Assembly: GCA_026225945.1 (NCBI GenBank)
Contig: JAMJFZ010002594.1
Coordinates: 2,458,501-2,522,500, forward strand
Direction of reading: 5' to 3'
Source of the DNA: Cricetomys ansorgei
Lineage: Eukaryota > Chordata > Mammalia > Rodentia > Nesomyidae
Length of the DNA: 64,000 bases
This document shows positions 13,941 to 24,502 of the stretch, piece after piece. How positions within the stretch are numbered: position 1 is the stretch's first letter; the number at the start of each line of letters is the position of its first letter. Both the position numbers and the translations under genes were made by a program. The notes beneath the pieces are model-generated. The model was not told where the DNA came from and made no database searches. It saw nothing but the letters and a program-made list of their open reading frames with translations.

Positions 13941-14804
13941 ACCTCATTAAATGTAATGTTTCATTACATGTATGTATAACGTGGGTGTTGGATGCATGTT
14001 TGTGCCTGTGCCTGTGATGGCTGGGGGGAGGGGAGGCAGGGTGGCCATGGTGTCACCCTCAGGAAAACCTCCTCTGAGACAGGGTCTCTCTCTTCTGCCT
14101 GGGGATCACTGGTTAGAGGAGGCTGGCTGGCTGGCCAGGGATTCGCTTGTCTTTGTCTCCCAGGGCTGGGGTTACATGGAGTGTCACAGCGCCAGCCTTT
14201 CTATGTGGCTCCGGGCAATCAACCACAGCTGCACAGCAGTGGCAGACCCATCTCCCCAGCTCTTTATATCCACCTCTCTGGTCATACTCAAACTGTCCCC
14301 CTGCCTCTGTGTGTACGGTGCTGGGGTAAACCCAGAGATCTGTGTGTGTTAGGTTGGACGTCTCCCAGTGGCCCGTGCCAGGCCTGACAGCATCTTTACA
14401 GCCATCTTAATGCTCCTGTTTTGCGGGGAGTGGGACAAAGCCCAACACTGGCTCAGAAAGAGCCACCCACACCCTGTGAGCCCGGCTTTCCTCTCCTGTG
14501 CCTGGACCCCTGAGCATCTGTCGCTCCGCTGCCCTCCCTGCCCCCTCCTGGGCTCTCCGCAAGTTCTCTAAGCCGAAGAACAAAGGTCACTAGGAGCACC
14601 CATGTGTTCGCTTCACAGGCCCAGCAGATGCCAGGCTGGAGCTTGCAGTTCAGCCCAGCCCCCCTCCTACTGGGGCACTCCAGCTGCTGAGCACTGCCTT
14701 CTTCCTCCGAGCTTATGGGCAGCTCTTGGTTGGCCCACAGAGAGCCAGAGGCATCTCATAAATGTAGAATGCATCCGTGCAGAGCAGCTACTGTGGGGAG
14801 GCAG

Positions 14805-14805
<1 letters not shown>

Positions 14806-14838
<33 letters not shown>
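14806..14838. repeat. (GT)n microsatellite
   Basis: About 33 bp of uninterrupted GT in the CRYBA4-MIAT spacer. Confidence 0.95.
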
Positions 14839-14841
<3 letters not shown>

Positions 14842-14944
14842 GACACAGCTGGGCCGAGAGGACCTCCCTGGGACTGCCCAGCAAGATGGTAACATGGGGG
14901 CATGGGGTGGACAAAGATGCCGAACGTCAGGGCTGCATCATGGC

Positions 14945-15065
14945 TCAGACCTGTTTGTTCAGCCTCAGTATCCCTATCTGTAGAGTGGGTCTGGTGCCAA
15001 TTCCCATCACTACACCCGTTGGGAGTCTCTATAGCAACTGCAGTGCCAATACCAGAATGGGACTC
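14945..15065 (-). repeat. MIR-like remnant (antisense)
   Basis: Contains the antisense MIR core 'cagcctcagtatccctatc' followed by 'tgtagagtgggtctggtgcc'. Ancient and diverged. Confidence 0.45.
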
Positions 15066-15484
15066 AGCAGGCCCCTCCCTTAGCCTTAGTGTCTCCTGAG
15101 AGACCCAGTGTTTGCACTGTGAGCACAGAGGCCCTGGCTGTCTGGGTGCAAGCAGAGGACAGGCACAGGAGACTCAAGTGAGAAGAGGAGGACACCATTG
15201 CCTGCCCCCAAGAGGGTCTGCATTGCTGTCTCCCCTTGAGGGCTGAGCTGGGGCTGCTGGAGACCTGGACTGCCTTGTCTCAGGCCACATGGGAGCAGAC
15301 CTAGTCCAAACTCCCCTCTTCCAGATTGACTTGTGCATCTGTACGATGTGTCCAAAAGGCCTTCGGGACTACAGCCTGTGTGTCTGTTCTGTCTCCACAC
15401 AGACATGGGGGATGCCTGCCCTGGCAGACCCTTTTCCAGGCTGTAACCTGAGCAGGGACAAGTGTCTTCCCTGAGGAGTTTCAC

Positions 15485-15600
15485 AGGCTAGCATGTGTAT
15501 GCCAACGTGTGTAGGCATGTATGTGTGCAGGTATGTGAGCATGTGTATATGCATGTGTGTGCTCATGCGTGTGAATGCGTGTGGACGTGTATGTGCATGG
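15485..15600. repeat. (TG)-rich degenerate microsatellite
   Basis: About 115 bp rich in GTGT, GCATGTGT and GTATGT units, with frequent interruptions. No gene is associated. Confidence 0.8.
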
Positions 15601-16040
15601 ACCTATAAGCAAATTGACTAATAATCTCATGTTCAAATCGGTCCTAAAGGAGAGGCCCTATCTATCCAGGGATCATGAACCTACGAAGACTGACTTTATC
15701 TGGAAATGAACAGGACCACAGAGAACAAGAGTCTGGGCATGTCCAGCCAGCAATGCCTGAGCTAGGCAGGGGACCATGGAGTCAGCAGGCGGCCAAGGCC
15801 AGGGCAGGACTTTGAAGGCTGTTCATTCTGATGGCAGAGAGACTGTGGAGCAACGAGTCTATGGAACTGGCAAAGGGGACAGGCTGGAGGCACCTGGCAG
15901 GGGTGGGGGGATGGGCAACATGTTTGGTGATTCAGTATGGGGTGGGGGGGGGTGACACAGTGCGATGTTGGAGAGGATCCAGTGATGGGTCTGGGTCGGA
16001 GGAGGGAAGGTGTGTAAGAGTGCAGGGTGTGTGAGACCTT
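15601..16040. other. unannotated intergenic segment
   Basis: G-rich non-repetitive sequence upstream of the 16.1-kb GC-rich element. No exon, RNA gene or recognisable repeat is seen apart from a short poly-G run near 15942-15950. Confidence 0.4.
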
Positions 16041-16084
16041 CACCGGCTCACCTCGCTAGCCCCAGTTCCTCTGGCTCCCTCTCT

Positions 16085-16300
16085 GGCCCCTCAGCATCTC
16101 AGGCGTCGGGAAAAGCTGAAAGACTTTGTCCGGGCTGCTGGGAGGCGGAGGGAACAGCCGGAGGCCTGGCCGGGGCCTTTCTCTCCGCAGCAGCTTAGCG
16201 ATTGGCTGGGCGGCACCTGCTGGGCGGCTTGGAGCTCCGGAGCAGGTGCAGGGCATCTGCAGGGCTGTTTGCAGATGGATAATTAGGCGGGATGGAGGAG
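16085..16300. promoter_or_regulatory. candidate GC-rich enhancer or promoter element upstream of MIAT
   Basis: GC-rich, repeat-free sequence with dense motifs. There is a CCAAT-box-like GATTGG (16200-16205) and two E-boxes (CACCTG near 16214, CAGGTG near 16242). 'cagatggataattaggcgg' near 16272 combines an E-box with a homeodomain TAATTA-like core. It lies about 1.9 kb upstream of the MIAT first exon. Its dense bHLH plus homeodomain motifs would suit a neural or retinal enhancer, or an alternative MIAT promoter. This is inference from motif content only. Confidence 0.35.
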
Positions 16301-17769
16301 GCAAGCTTGCCCTGCCTTTCTCTGTGGTCCAGACACAAAGGGCCAGACAAAGAGGCCGACCGAGCTAGCAAGGGTGGCGAGGAGGGCAGGGTAGGGGCAC
16401 GCACGCAGCCCCGGCAACACAAAAGCAAGGAACCGAACCCGGGGGCGGGAGGCTCCACAGCTGTCCGTGGGAGCAGTGCTCCCCTCCCCCACCAGCCTTG
16501 CGGTGGGCTCACTAAACATAGCGGCGGGGTGAGTCCTGGGTGTTCCAGACTTACTCCATGGAAAGAGGCTCAGCGAGAGGCTGGGAGCACGGTGCAGGGA
16601 AGGCATCCACACCGCCCAGCGCTGTGTGCCCTGCTTGCTTCTAAGGCCTTTGTGAAAACTGCCCGGGAATGGGAATGTAGGGTCTTCCCGTGCAGGCAAG
16701 GGGGAGACTTAAGCCGTGGGATAATCGCTGGGAGAAAATACAGAACATACAGAAATAAGGAATCAGTTATGCTCTGTCGTGAAAGCAAGTGAGTGAGAGA
16801 CAGGAGAGAGACAAGAGAGGGAGGGACTATTTTTATACTCAAGCCCTTTGACTCTCCTGGAGTCCGCAGAGAAAGTCTGGTGGCTGAGCTACGGCAGAGC
16901 GGCCTGCAGAACCGGCCTCCAGCTGGGCGCACTGGACATGTGCTATGGATCCTCCGGAGGGCAGGCGGGGGACTCACGGTGAGCGGTGTGCATGAAGATG
17001 ACAGAGTCTGGAAGCATGAGTTCAAATCCCACCTGGGTCACTTACGGAGGCACGTGCACCCTCACCTCTCACAGCTTGTGTGTGAGCAGAGAGGATCAAC
17101 AGACACCAACTGTGAAAATGAGAGCGAGGGCCTCAGCCGGTGGCTTGCTGCCAAGCCTGACCCCACCTGACTTCCAACCCGCTCGCCCAACCCGACTAAA
17201 CAAGTGTTTTAAAATGTTAGAAAGGAAAATGAAAGGTGAGCAAGCTTATTCAGCAGAATGGCCCAGAGTGCCATGTCCTGCCCGGTGCCCCTCCGCTACT
17301 TAACCCCCTGACCGGAAGTGGGTAGAGACCCAGTTTGAGGAGACACCCATGCACATCTGCTCAAGGGTATGGGCAGAGCTGGAATTTAAGCTGGGACCAG
17401 TGCCGGTTCGGGAAGCTGGTGGAATGTTCTAGCACTGTGGGTCCTCAACTGGATGGTTGTCTCAGGTGCCTGATGGTTTCGTAAGTGTTAGTTCAGTGGC
17501 ACTAAAGTGCGGCCCAGGAGGGGACAGTTACATCACGGTCTCTGAGGGTGCGGATGGCGCTGGCCTGGAGCATCACAGAACTACAGCTCTTGGCGGCTCC
17601 TCTGAAGAGATCAAAACGGTGCCAAGGAGCGCAGGCAGTGCAGATGCTAAACCTATAGACGCCTGCCGCCTGCCGCAGACTTGAGTTCGAATCTCGAATC
17701 TCCTCGCTACCCAGACCACGAGTTTTCCTAGCAGAGTTGCCCGGGAGCCACGCCCCAGCCTTCCCGGCT

Positions 17770-18345
17770 CCTCTTCTGGGATCCTGGGCTTCTCGCTCCT
17801 GTGCCAGGTCCGCGGCCGCGCGCCTCCGCCCCGCTGCGCGCCTCGCCACTGCCCGGCGTTGCTATGGCAGCGCGGCCGGCCGGGATGCTGAGACCGAGGG
17901 AGGCTCTCAGTAGCCCCTTTGTGAAGCGCGGGCGAGATGCGCACCCCACCTCTCGCTGCCCCGAGCTCCGACTACAACCTGGGTGCTCGTCGGGGCGCCC
18001 CACCCCCACCCCCGAGGCCGGGTGCGGCTCCTCCGCCCGCCAGCCGCTCCTGCATTAAAATTTCATGGGCGCTGCAGTAAACGCCAAGACGACGCCGACT
18101 GCGCTGGGGGGCCGTAAGGAGGGAGGCTGCGGACCAGTGCGGGGAGGAGTTTGCGAGGGGAGGCGCTTGCGGGGGCTCCCCCAGTTCTGCTGAGAGCTGG
18201 GCACAAAGAGCCCTCTGCACTCCAGCCGCAGGAGCGAGGAGCCGAGGTAAGCCGGGGTCGCAGTCCCCTGATCCCCGGGAGGGAGATGCGGTCCCAAGGT
18301 CCCGGGGCAGTAGTAGCCCGCGCTGGGTGGGTGGTGGGGACCCCA
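17770..18345 (+). promoter_or_regulatory. MIAT: CpG-rich MIAT promoter region
   Basis: A marked rise in CpG density (e.g. 'ccgcggccgcgcgcctccgc' near 17810 and 'gcggccggccgg' near 17870) in otherwise CpG-poor DNA. It extends across the proposed MIAT exon 1 and its splice donor. No TATA box is at a convincing distance, although an AT-rich 'cattaaaatttcatggg' lies at about 18053-18069. Its position agrees with the MIAT 5' end downstream of CRYBA4 on the same strand, as in other mammals. Confidence 0.7.
18100..18246 (+). ncRNA. MIAT: MIAT exon 1 (3' boundary defined by splice donor)
   Basis: The exon is placed by a strong donor, GAG|GTAAGC, at 18246/18247 inside the CpG-rich promoter. The segment just before it ('cactccagccgcaggagcg') is GC-rich and repeat-free. 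The start coordinate is a guess within roughly 18080-18180. Confidence 0.6.
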
Positions 18346-18739
18346 ACTCGCAATGGCCAGGTGTGAGACTCCAGTGGATGGGGACACGGAGGGTGCTGGG
18401 GTCTCGTAGTCACGGTCTGAAGGGGAACAAAGACCCTTCCCTTCCCCCACAGCTAGATGGGCGTGGGACCCCGCGCAAGGTTAGCAGGTAGCTGCTGCCC
18501 AGCGCTGGGACTGCACCCTGGCGTCTCAGTGTGGAGGGTGGGGGAGCCGGTGGTGTCCCTGACTCTACTTCCCCTATGCCCGACCCTTCCACCACTTCTG
18601 GGACTCCATCTCAGACCTGGCGCGCCCGGTGCAGTTTCAAACCGGACACATCTCCGCACCCTCACTGCGACATCGCTCTGGATGAAGCCTGCACATCCCT
18701 GGGGAGCATTGGCACAACAGCCCCGCGAGGTGCTAAGAA

Positions 18740-18825
18740 CCCATTTTAAAGACGAGGAAAATGAGATCCAGAGAGGGTTAGCGGCCTGTCCAAGGTCACA
18801 CAGTCAGTGATGGTCGAGTCCAGAC
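18740..18825 (+). repeat. MIR SINE remnant in MIAT intron 1
   Basis: Good match to the MIR core: 'ttttaaagacgaggaaaatg', then 'gagagggttagcggcctgtc' and 'caaggtcacacagtcagtga'. Ancient insertion, sense orientation. Confidence 0.8.
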
Positions 18826-19767
18826 ACAATGGACTCTGAAGTCCAAGTGGCATCTCTAAAATGGTCTGGGATGACCTCAGAACCCACCAGCTTGGTTACC
18901 CAACTCATCTAGGCTCTGAGCAGTCTCTGCGGAGGCCGGGGATTCCAAAGGGGAAGGTCCAGACCTCTCATCCCCGGCTAGACTCTTTCTCCGACAGAGG
19001 GATTCCGGGGTCCCCAGCCTCCCAAGCACAGGCCCCCAGGCACAGGGGATTGCTGGCGCGCACACCCCACTGCGGAGCGGAGTTGCGCCAGGAAAACGCC
19101 CCCACCTGCTGCAGGGAGGGGCGCGGGGAGCGAGGGCAGAGAGGGAACTCGCTGGAAGCAGGTTTGTTTTTCTGGGTGCAGCCTGGCTGCTTCTCCAGAG
19201 CTCTCTCCCCAGGAGGCATCGCCGGGTGCGGGGAGCCACGGGCAGGGATGAGTAACCCCGCTCCCCGCAGACAGGGCCCCACACTCCCTGGGCTCTCCGC
19301 GAGTGAGCCCTGTCCCGCCAGCCACGTGGCCTCTAGCTGCGTCAGCACATCTGGTTCCAGATGCGCATCTGGATGTTCTCTCTCGGAACCACTCCTGCTC
19401 CCGGGGGGTCCACTGCCCCCAGGGGGGTCCACTGCCCCCCCACCCCGCTCCCAGATGGAAGCAGCGGTTCCTGGGGCCACTCTGTATGCGCCTTGCTTTA
19501 AGAGGGCACTGAACTCACCCTACCCGAAGTTTGGTTGATTTCCTAAGAAAAGAATTCTACTTTATCCCTGCCCATGCCTTATTTTGGCTTTTTATGTCCC
19601 TTGCGGTTGAGAATGGGTCTAAAGTCCGCCCTGGGCTGACCTTGCAGAAAATCTGGCCCATTTCCCCATCCTCTAACGGGGAGGGGGTGCATCTGACATG
19701 GCACCCGAAATCTTCCCCAGCAGGGTAAAGACAACCTCTCTTACCTTGCATTAAAAAAAAATAAGTG

Positions 19768-19905
19768 TTGACCAAGCATGGTCCTGCAGGCTCGGCTCTT
19801 GGTGGCCTGAGGCAGGAGGATGGCAAGTTTGAGAGTAGCTTAGGCCACAAAGTGAGTTTTGAGCCAGTCAGCGCTATAAAGTGAGACCCTGTGTAAAGAA
19901 AGACA
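19768..19905 (+). repeat. B1-related SINE (sense), diverged
   Basis: Recognisable blocks are 'ccaagcatggtcctgcaggc', 'tgaggcaggaggatggcaag' and 'aaagtgagaccctgtgtaaa'. The A-rich tail grades into the GAAG/GGGA microsatellite that follows. Confidence 0.7.
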
Positions 19906-19975
19906 GACAGACAGAAAGAAGGAAGGAGGAAAGAAGGCGGGGGAGGGAGGGAAGGAGGGAGGGAGGGGGAGGGAT
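19900..19975. repeat. (GAAG)n/(GGGA)n purine microsatellite
   Basis: A purine-only tract that grew from the tail of the preceding SINE. A complementary (CCCT)n tract follows at about 20050-20105, separated by about 75 bp. The two could pair as an imperfect hairpin in RNA. Confidence 0.9.
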
Positions 19976-20049
19976 ACCCACCATGTAAAAGCCAGGCTGG
20001 CAGCCCCCCCCCCATCTCAACACCTGGGAGGCTGAGGCAGGAGGATCAG

Positions 20050-20105
20050 TATCCCTCCCTCTCTGCCTCCCTCCCTCCCTCTTTTCCTCCCTCCCTCCCT
20101 TTCTT
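20050..20105. repeat. (CCCT)n pyrimidine microsatellite
   Basis: Pyrimidine tract directly preceding an antisense B1, i.e. the tail of that SINE read on the other strand. Confidence 0.9.
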
Positions 20106-20216
20106 TCTTAAGACAGGGTCTCACTCTGTAGACCAGGATGGCATGGAACTCCCAGAGATCCCCCTGCTTCTGCCTCCCATGTGCTGGGATTAAAGGCATG
20201 CGCCACCATGCCCGGG
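20104..20216 (-). repeat. B1 SINE (antisense)
   Basis: Antisense B1: 'taagacagggtctcactctg', 'tagaccaggatggcatggaa', 'gctgggattaaaggcatgcg'. Near full length apart from the pyrimidine-converted tail. Confidence 0.9.
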
Positions 20217-20660
20217 TAAGAATCGCACATTTCAGGTCATCCCACCTCACATTCTTTTATTTATAATTTTGGTACATTTTTCCTTGAAATCTACCTTCCT
20301 GAATTTAACAAAACAAACACTACCCGTGAAGCTTTGGCGTTTTGAGCTAAGACTCAAGATAAAAGGTAAAAATGAGAGTGCACCGGTTTGCACTGATCCC
20401 CTCACCAAGTGGAGGAGCTAGTGGGCTAGGCTTCCCTGCAAGCCTGCCTGGCCCAGACGCCCGGCCTGTGTGTGTCTGACCCTCCCCAAGACCCTTTCCC
20501 TACGCAGCTCACACTACGCCCAAGCTTCATCAGAGCCGTGGAGAGAGGGCTGAGAGCAGAGGTCTGTGTGTGAATCCTCTGGTTCATGCCAAAGTCAGGG
20601 AGGAGTTTCCCAGCCCCGGTCTCTGCAACTGTACTGTGGGGTCATGTGCTTTCCTTGTTG

Positions 20661-20811
20661 CTGTTGTTTTTCAAGACAGCGTTTCTCTGCTGTTACTCTG
20701 GCTGTCCTGGAACTCATTCTGTAGACCAGGCTGGCCTCGAACTCACAGAGATCCCCCTGTCTCTGCCTCCTGAGTGCGGGGATTAAAGACATGTGCCACC
20801 ACTGCCCTGCG
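20661..20811 (-). repeat. full-length B1 SINE (antisense) with target-site duplication
   Basis: A complete antisense B1 starting with a T-rich tail and ending 'caccactgccctgc'. It is flanked by duplicated GGGGTCATGT (20638-20647 and 20812-20821). It has the 'gttactctggctgtcc' variant shared with the B1 at 5.3 kb. Confidence 0.95.
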
Positions 20812-21339
20812 GGGGTCATGTTCTTGGGGATGGGGGCTGTTGACTGTGAACCTGTGTCAGGTGCCCATTTTGAGCCAGGCCCTGTAACACACCTGCTGGG
20901 CGGCTCACTCCTGTGGCACCTGTCTTGGTCTGACTGTGAGCTCCTGTTGGGGCAGCGCTGTCCTTCTGGGCGACCTTCTGCTGTTGGAGCAGTATGCTTC
21001 TGGGGCGTTGGGCCTTTTGTGCAGGTTCAATAGGCTGGTGAATGGCTGAGGCTCAGTCCTCTGTTCCCAGGGGGCCCCCACCCCCGCTTTGAGGCCTGGC
21101 TCATTTGTCTCTCTGTGAAACAATAGTCAAGATGCTCGGAGGGAGCAGCTGGCTGAGGGTGACATCTGTCTCTCATCCTTTTCTGCACCGATGGGCTCAG
21201 ACGAGGCAGGTGGAGGGGCCAGAGGGAATGAGAGTCTTGACCATTGTGTTCCCGAGGGCATGGAGTAGGGCGAAGTGAAAACAACCTCTAGCTACAGCCT
21301 CTGTAGACTCCCAAAGATAAGCTGCTTAGAGCTGGGAGG

Positions 21340-21485
21340 TCACACAGGTCTGTGAGCCCAGCACTCAGGCAGGGGATGGGGGTGGGGTGGGGGGTGGGGT
21401 AGGGATGGAGGCAGGAGGATGGAGAGTTCAAGGTCATCTTTGGGTACATAGCAAGTTCCTGGCCAGCCTGGGCTACATGGGATTC
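21340..21485 (+). repeat. B1/B4-like SINE remnant (sense)
   Basis: Diverged blocks 'gtctgtgagcccagcactca', 'gaggcaggaggatggagag', 'ggccagcctgggctacatgg', with a G-rich expansion in the middle. It lies just upstream of a candidate MIAT exon acceptor. Confidence 0.6.
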
Positions 21486-21524
21486 ATATTCATATTCTTC
21501 TCTCGCTGTCTCTCTCTCTGATAG

Positions 21525-21689
21525 CTGGAGGTCTGTCCAATCCCGTCCAGTGCACATGGCTGTCGTGTCTCAGTGGTCCCTGGGGATGAAGCAAGTTTCC
21601 ATCTCCTGCGTGGATTTGAGTTGCAGATGCCAACGGCTTTATCAAGATGGCTGTCACACTCACGGGGACTGAGTCCTCTGAAACTCAAG
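21525..21689 (+). ncRNA. MIAT: candidate MIAT internal exon
   Basis: Inferred from splice signals alone. The acceptor has a strong pyrimidine tract ending 'tctctctctctgatag' at 21524, and a consensus donor AAG|GTAGGA lies at 21690. The 165-nt interval is free of recognisable repeats. It could be an unused pair of signals. Confidence 0.35.
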
Positions 21690-21934
21690 GTAGGAGAGAC
21701 CTGTGAATCCCAGATGCTGGTCCTTTGTCAACGTTTCCATTAGTGGCTCCTGTTCTTGGCTTTCGGTGTGTAGGGGGCTGGTGAGCCACGAGCCAGGTCT
21801 GCAACCCACACAACCTTTGGCCATGAACGTCTCCGTTCCTGTCATTTTGTTATGCATAAACACCTTTTGTAGAAAATAACCCCATAGAGGTATAATTAGC
21901 TTTTTAAAAAATGAGTGTACAAAATAATGGATTT

Positions 21935-22150
21935 GGGACAGGTAGAGTATCTTACCTAGCATTCACAGAGTCCCAGGTTCGGGTCCCAGCACAGCATGAA
22001 CCAGGCGCACAATCCCATGATCCCAGCACTCGGGAGGTGGACGGAGGGGATTCCGACACGTTTGAAGTTAATCCTGGCCGCACAGTGAGTTTGAAGCCAA
22101 CCTGGACTATTGGAGACTGTCTCACAAGCAACAGACAAACAATGAGAAAG
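21935..22150 (+). repeat. B4-type SINE (ID/B1 composite), sense
   Basis: The left part resembles an ID/tRNA-derived head ('ttacctagcattcacagagt', 'cccaggttcgggtcccagca'). It is fused to a B1-like right part ('tgatcccagcactcgggagg' and 'gactgtctcacaagcaacag'). This is the organisation of rodent B4 SINEs. Confidence 0.8.
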
Positions 22151-22157
22151 ATAAAAC

Positions 22158-22352
22158 AGGCTGGAGATGTGGTTCAGTGGTGACCAGTGCTGTCTGCTCT
22201 CGAAGAGGACCCAGGTTCGATTTGCAGCACCCACGTATGGCGGCTCACGACTGCCTGTAACTCCAGCCTCTTCTGACTTTCACAGGCACTGTGCACGTGT
22301 GGTGCACAGACACACATGCAGGCAAAACACTTGTGCACATTTTAAAAAGCTT
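22158..22352 (+). repeat. B2-family SINE (sense)
   Basis: A tRNA-derived head: 'ggctggagatgtggttcagt', then 'gaggacccaggttcgatttg', 'gcagcacccacgtatggcgg' and 'cagcctcttctgac'. It follows the B4 copy with almost no gap. The B-box-like 'ggttcgatttg' makes it look tRNA-like, but it is a SINE, not a tRNA gene. Confidence 0.85.
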
Positions 22353-22677
22353 AAAACAAAACAAAACAAATGTCCGTGTGCCCCTTGCCTTGGTGTCCCC
22401 TCCTGGGCTCAGCCTGCAGGCAGCCAGGGACTGTGACCGCACTGTAGACCAGGCTTGTGCCTCTCAATCCTCCTGTCTCAATAGCTCACACTTACCAAGC
22501 ACTGCAGCTGTGTTTAATGACATTGTCACATGTCCGTGGCCCGGGGAGATCCCTCAGACCTGGGAATCCATCCCTATTCCACACCCGGCCACGGCAAACA
22601 AGCTCCTCTCTTCTTTTTCTGTGGGCATTTCGTGTAAAGCTGGCCATACCCACTGCCCATCTTCTTAGTTTTCATTT

Positions 22678-22790
22678 TTAATTTTTGAGAGAGAGAGTCT
22701 CATTATGCAGTCTAGGCTCACCCCTCTCCTATCTTGGCCTCCCAAATGCTGGGGTTTCAGGAAGGCGCCACCCCATGCAGCTCTGGACCT
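22678..22790 (-). repeat. B1-like SINE fragment (antisense)
   Basis: Antisense blocks 'gagagagagagtctcattat', 'gcctcccaaatgctggggtt' and 'caggaaggcgccacc'. Diverged. Confidence 0.65.
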
Positions 22791-22799
22791 GGCTTTTCT

Positions 22800-24141
22800 T
22801 AGTCTGTGTGGTTTGTCAATAACCAACTCCTTTTTTTATTGCTAAGTTGATGGCACTGCATAGCTGTACCTCGCATCTGTTCCTTAGGGATTTTAACAGG
22901 AGTTCGTTCAGATCCTAACTGGGGTATGTCCCTGCAGGGCTGTATGATGCCTGAGGGTAAATACAGCCTATGCTTCTGCACTTATTCTCAAGGGCTGAGG
23001 GCCATGGTCAGTATTTCTGAACTTAAGTCACTGATGGGTAAAAATCCCTGCTGAGCGATTCAAAGTCGCACATCACTCCTGTAGGCTTGGAGAGCCGCAG
23101 CCTCATCCTATCTGGCCCCCAGACACATGACTTCCTTTCTACGCTCAGAGTTTGAGTCAGCTTGACCAGGAGCGAAGGTTCCCTGGAAACCACTGTCCTC
23201 ACAATGACTAGGACTCTGGGTCCTCACCCTGTGACAGGGTCGCTGTGGGCTTATTCGCAGAGTTCCTGCTGGTTCCCAGGTTGCAGAAGAGAGGAGGGAA
23301 TTGGGAAAAGCCACAGCCACCCTGCAAAGCAGCCTTGCAGATAAGTATCCCCCCACCAGCCCGCCGTGGGCTAGCCCGCCCTCTGCTGATGCATGTGGCG
23401 AAGGTGGGCTCTGGAACCCCCAAGAGGGAGGGTGGCTGTCCTGGTGACCCTGGCTCTTGAGGATGGCATTTCTAAGCGTGGACAGACTCCTTGGTCTTGC
23501 AGACACACGGGGGCCTCCGCAGGGTTTCCCATGGGACGAACTGTCTCCGCTCAGCTCCGGGCTCCTGTGATAGCAGGCGCAAAGCACATAGTGCATGCTA
23601 TGTGCTATGAGATGTAAAATAATTGTCAGTAAAGAGCAAACCTGAGTCCTGGGTTGGATTCGGGGTGTTCCCTCATCGCCTCCATCCTGGTGACTTACAA
23701 TGGTCTGGATGAGCTCTGTGCCGCCCTCCGGCTCCAGCCACGTTCTCAGCTCTGGGAGTCACAGTAGGGAGGGAGGCTGGGCTGAAGGGCTTGCTTCTCT
23801 TTCCCACCCACTACCTACTACCACTACTATTAGTGTCCTATGTGACAGGGCGGGGTGTGTCCCAGGGTCCAGAGAGAGGCGTAGGCTCCCAGCAGCCGCA
23901 GCAGTACTGAGGTCTGAGTTCCAGGACTCCCCGCTCTGTCCAGGACGCCCCCATCTGCTGTTCCCAAGTTACCCAGCTTGCTCTGATTTTTCCTGGGTCA
24001 CACAGGAAATCTCAGTGTACCCATGTTTGTGAAGGATGCTTTAGGTGTCAGGGAAGGAGGAAGCAGGGTGCTCCGGGGCCAAAGCAGGGCTTTGTGGGTA
24101 TGTTTCTCTCCCGCGGCGGGCTTGGCTCTTCCGTCTTCCAG
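22800..24141 (+). other. MIAT intronic segment without recognised features
   Basis: Non-repetitive sequence in which I see no SINE or coding potential. An isolated acceptor-like 'ctccttggtcttgcag' ends at about 23503 but has no partner donor of good quality. Confidence 0.4.
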
Positions 24142-24210
24142 AATTGTCCTGGGGTGTCTCCGTGGGTGAGGAGCGAGGAGCTAGGCCTGCAGTGATGTCG
24201 ACAAAGTCAG
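24142..24210 (+). ncRNA. MIAT: candidate MIAT internal exon
   Basis: The acceptor 'ggctcttccgtcttccag' ends at 24141. A donor-like CAG|GTACGA lies at 24211, which is a weaker consensus. The size (69 nt) and nearness to the next candidate exon are plausible, but there is no transcript evidence in the sequence itself. Confidence 0.3.
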
Positions 24211-24415
24211 GTACGAGTGAGAGGTGTACTTCCTCTTAGGAGGATGAGTGGCCCTGTCTCTCACGTTCCTTCCGTGCCCTTCTGCCTCTCAGGAGGCCTG
24301 GGCGAAGGTTGGCTGTGCGTGGCCTCCGTGGGAGAGGCTGGGGGTGGGCGAACCCCACAGTGGAGGCTCTTGGAGGTCATCCTCTCACACAGACATGATC
24401 CCCACTCTCTTCCAG

Positions 24416-24502
24416 GAGGTACTGGGTGTCCAGGGGTGAACGACAGAGACATGGTCCCACCTTCTGAGGTCTTCACATTGGAAAACACACCTCCACAGCT
24501 CA
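24416..24502 (+). ncRNA. MIAT: candidate MIAT penultimate exon
   Basis: The acceptor 'tccccactctcttccag' ends at 24415 and a perfect donor GTAAGT starts at 24503. The 87-nt interval lies 334 bp before the terminal-exon acceptor. Both splice signals are strong, making this the best internal exon candidate. Confidence 0.5.

Noticed and set aside
18861..19538. 225-codon plus-strand open frame within MIAT intron 1
   Set aside because: GC-rich region with overlapping open frames on the opposite strand (135 and 170 codons), no recognisable domain, no Kozak or splice support; falls in an intron of a non-coding gene.
22158..22230. tRNA-like internal promoter boxes
   Set aside because: Belongs to a B2 SINE (tRNA-derived), followed by the SINE body; no cloverleaf-competent tRNA was seen.
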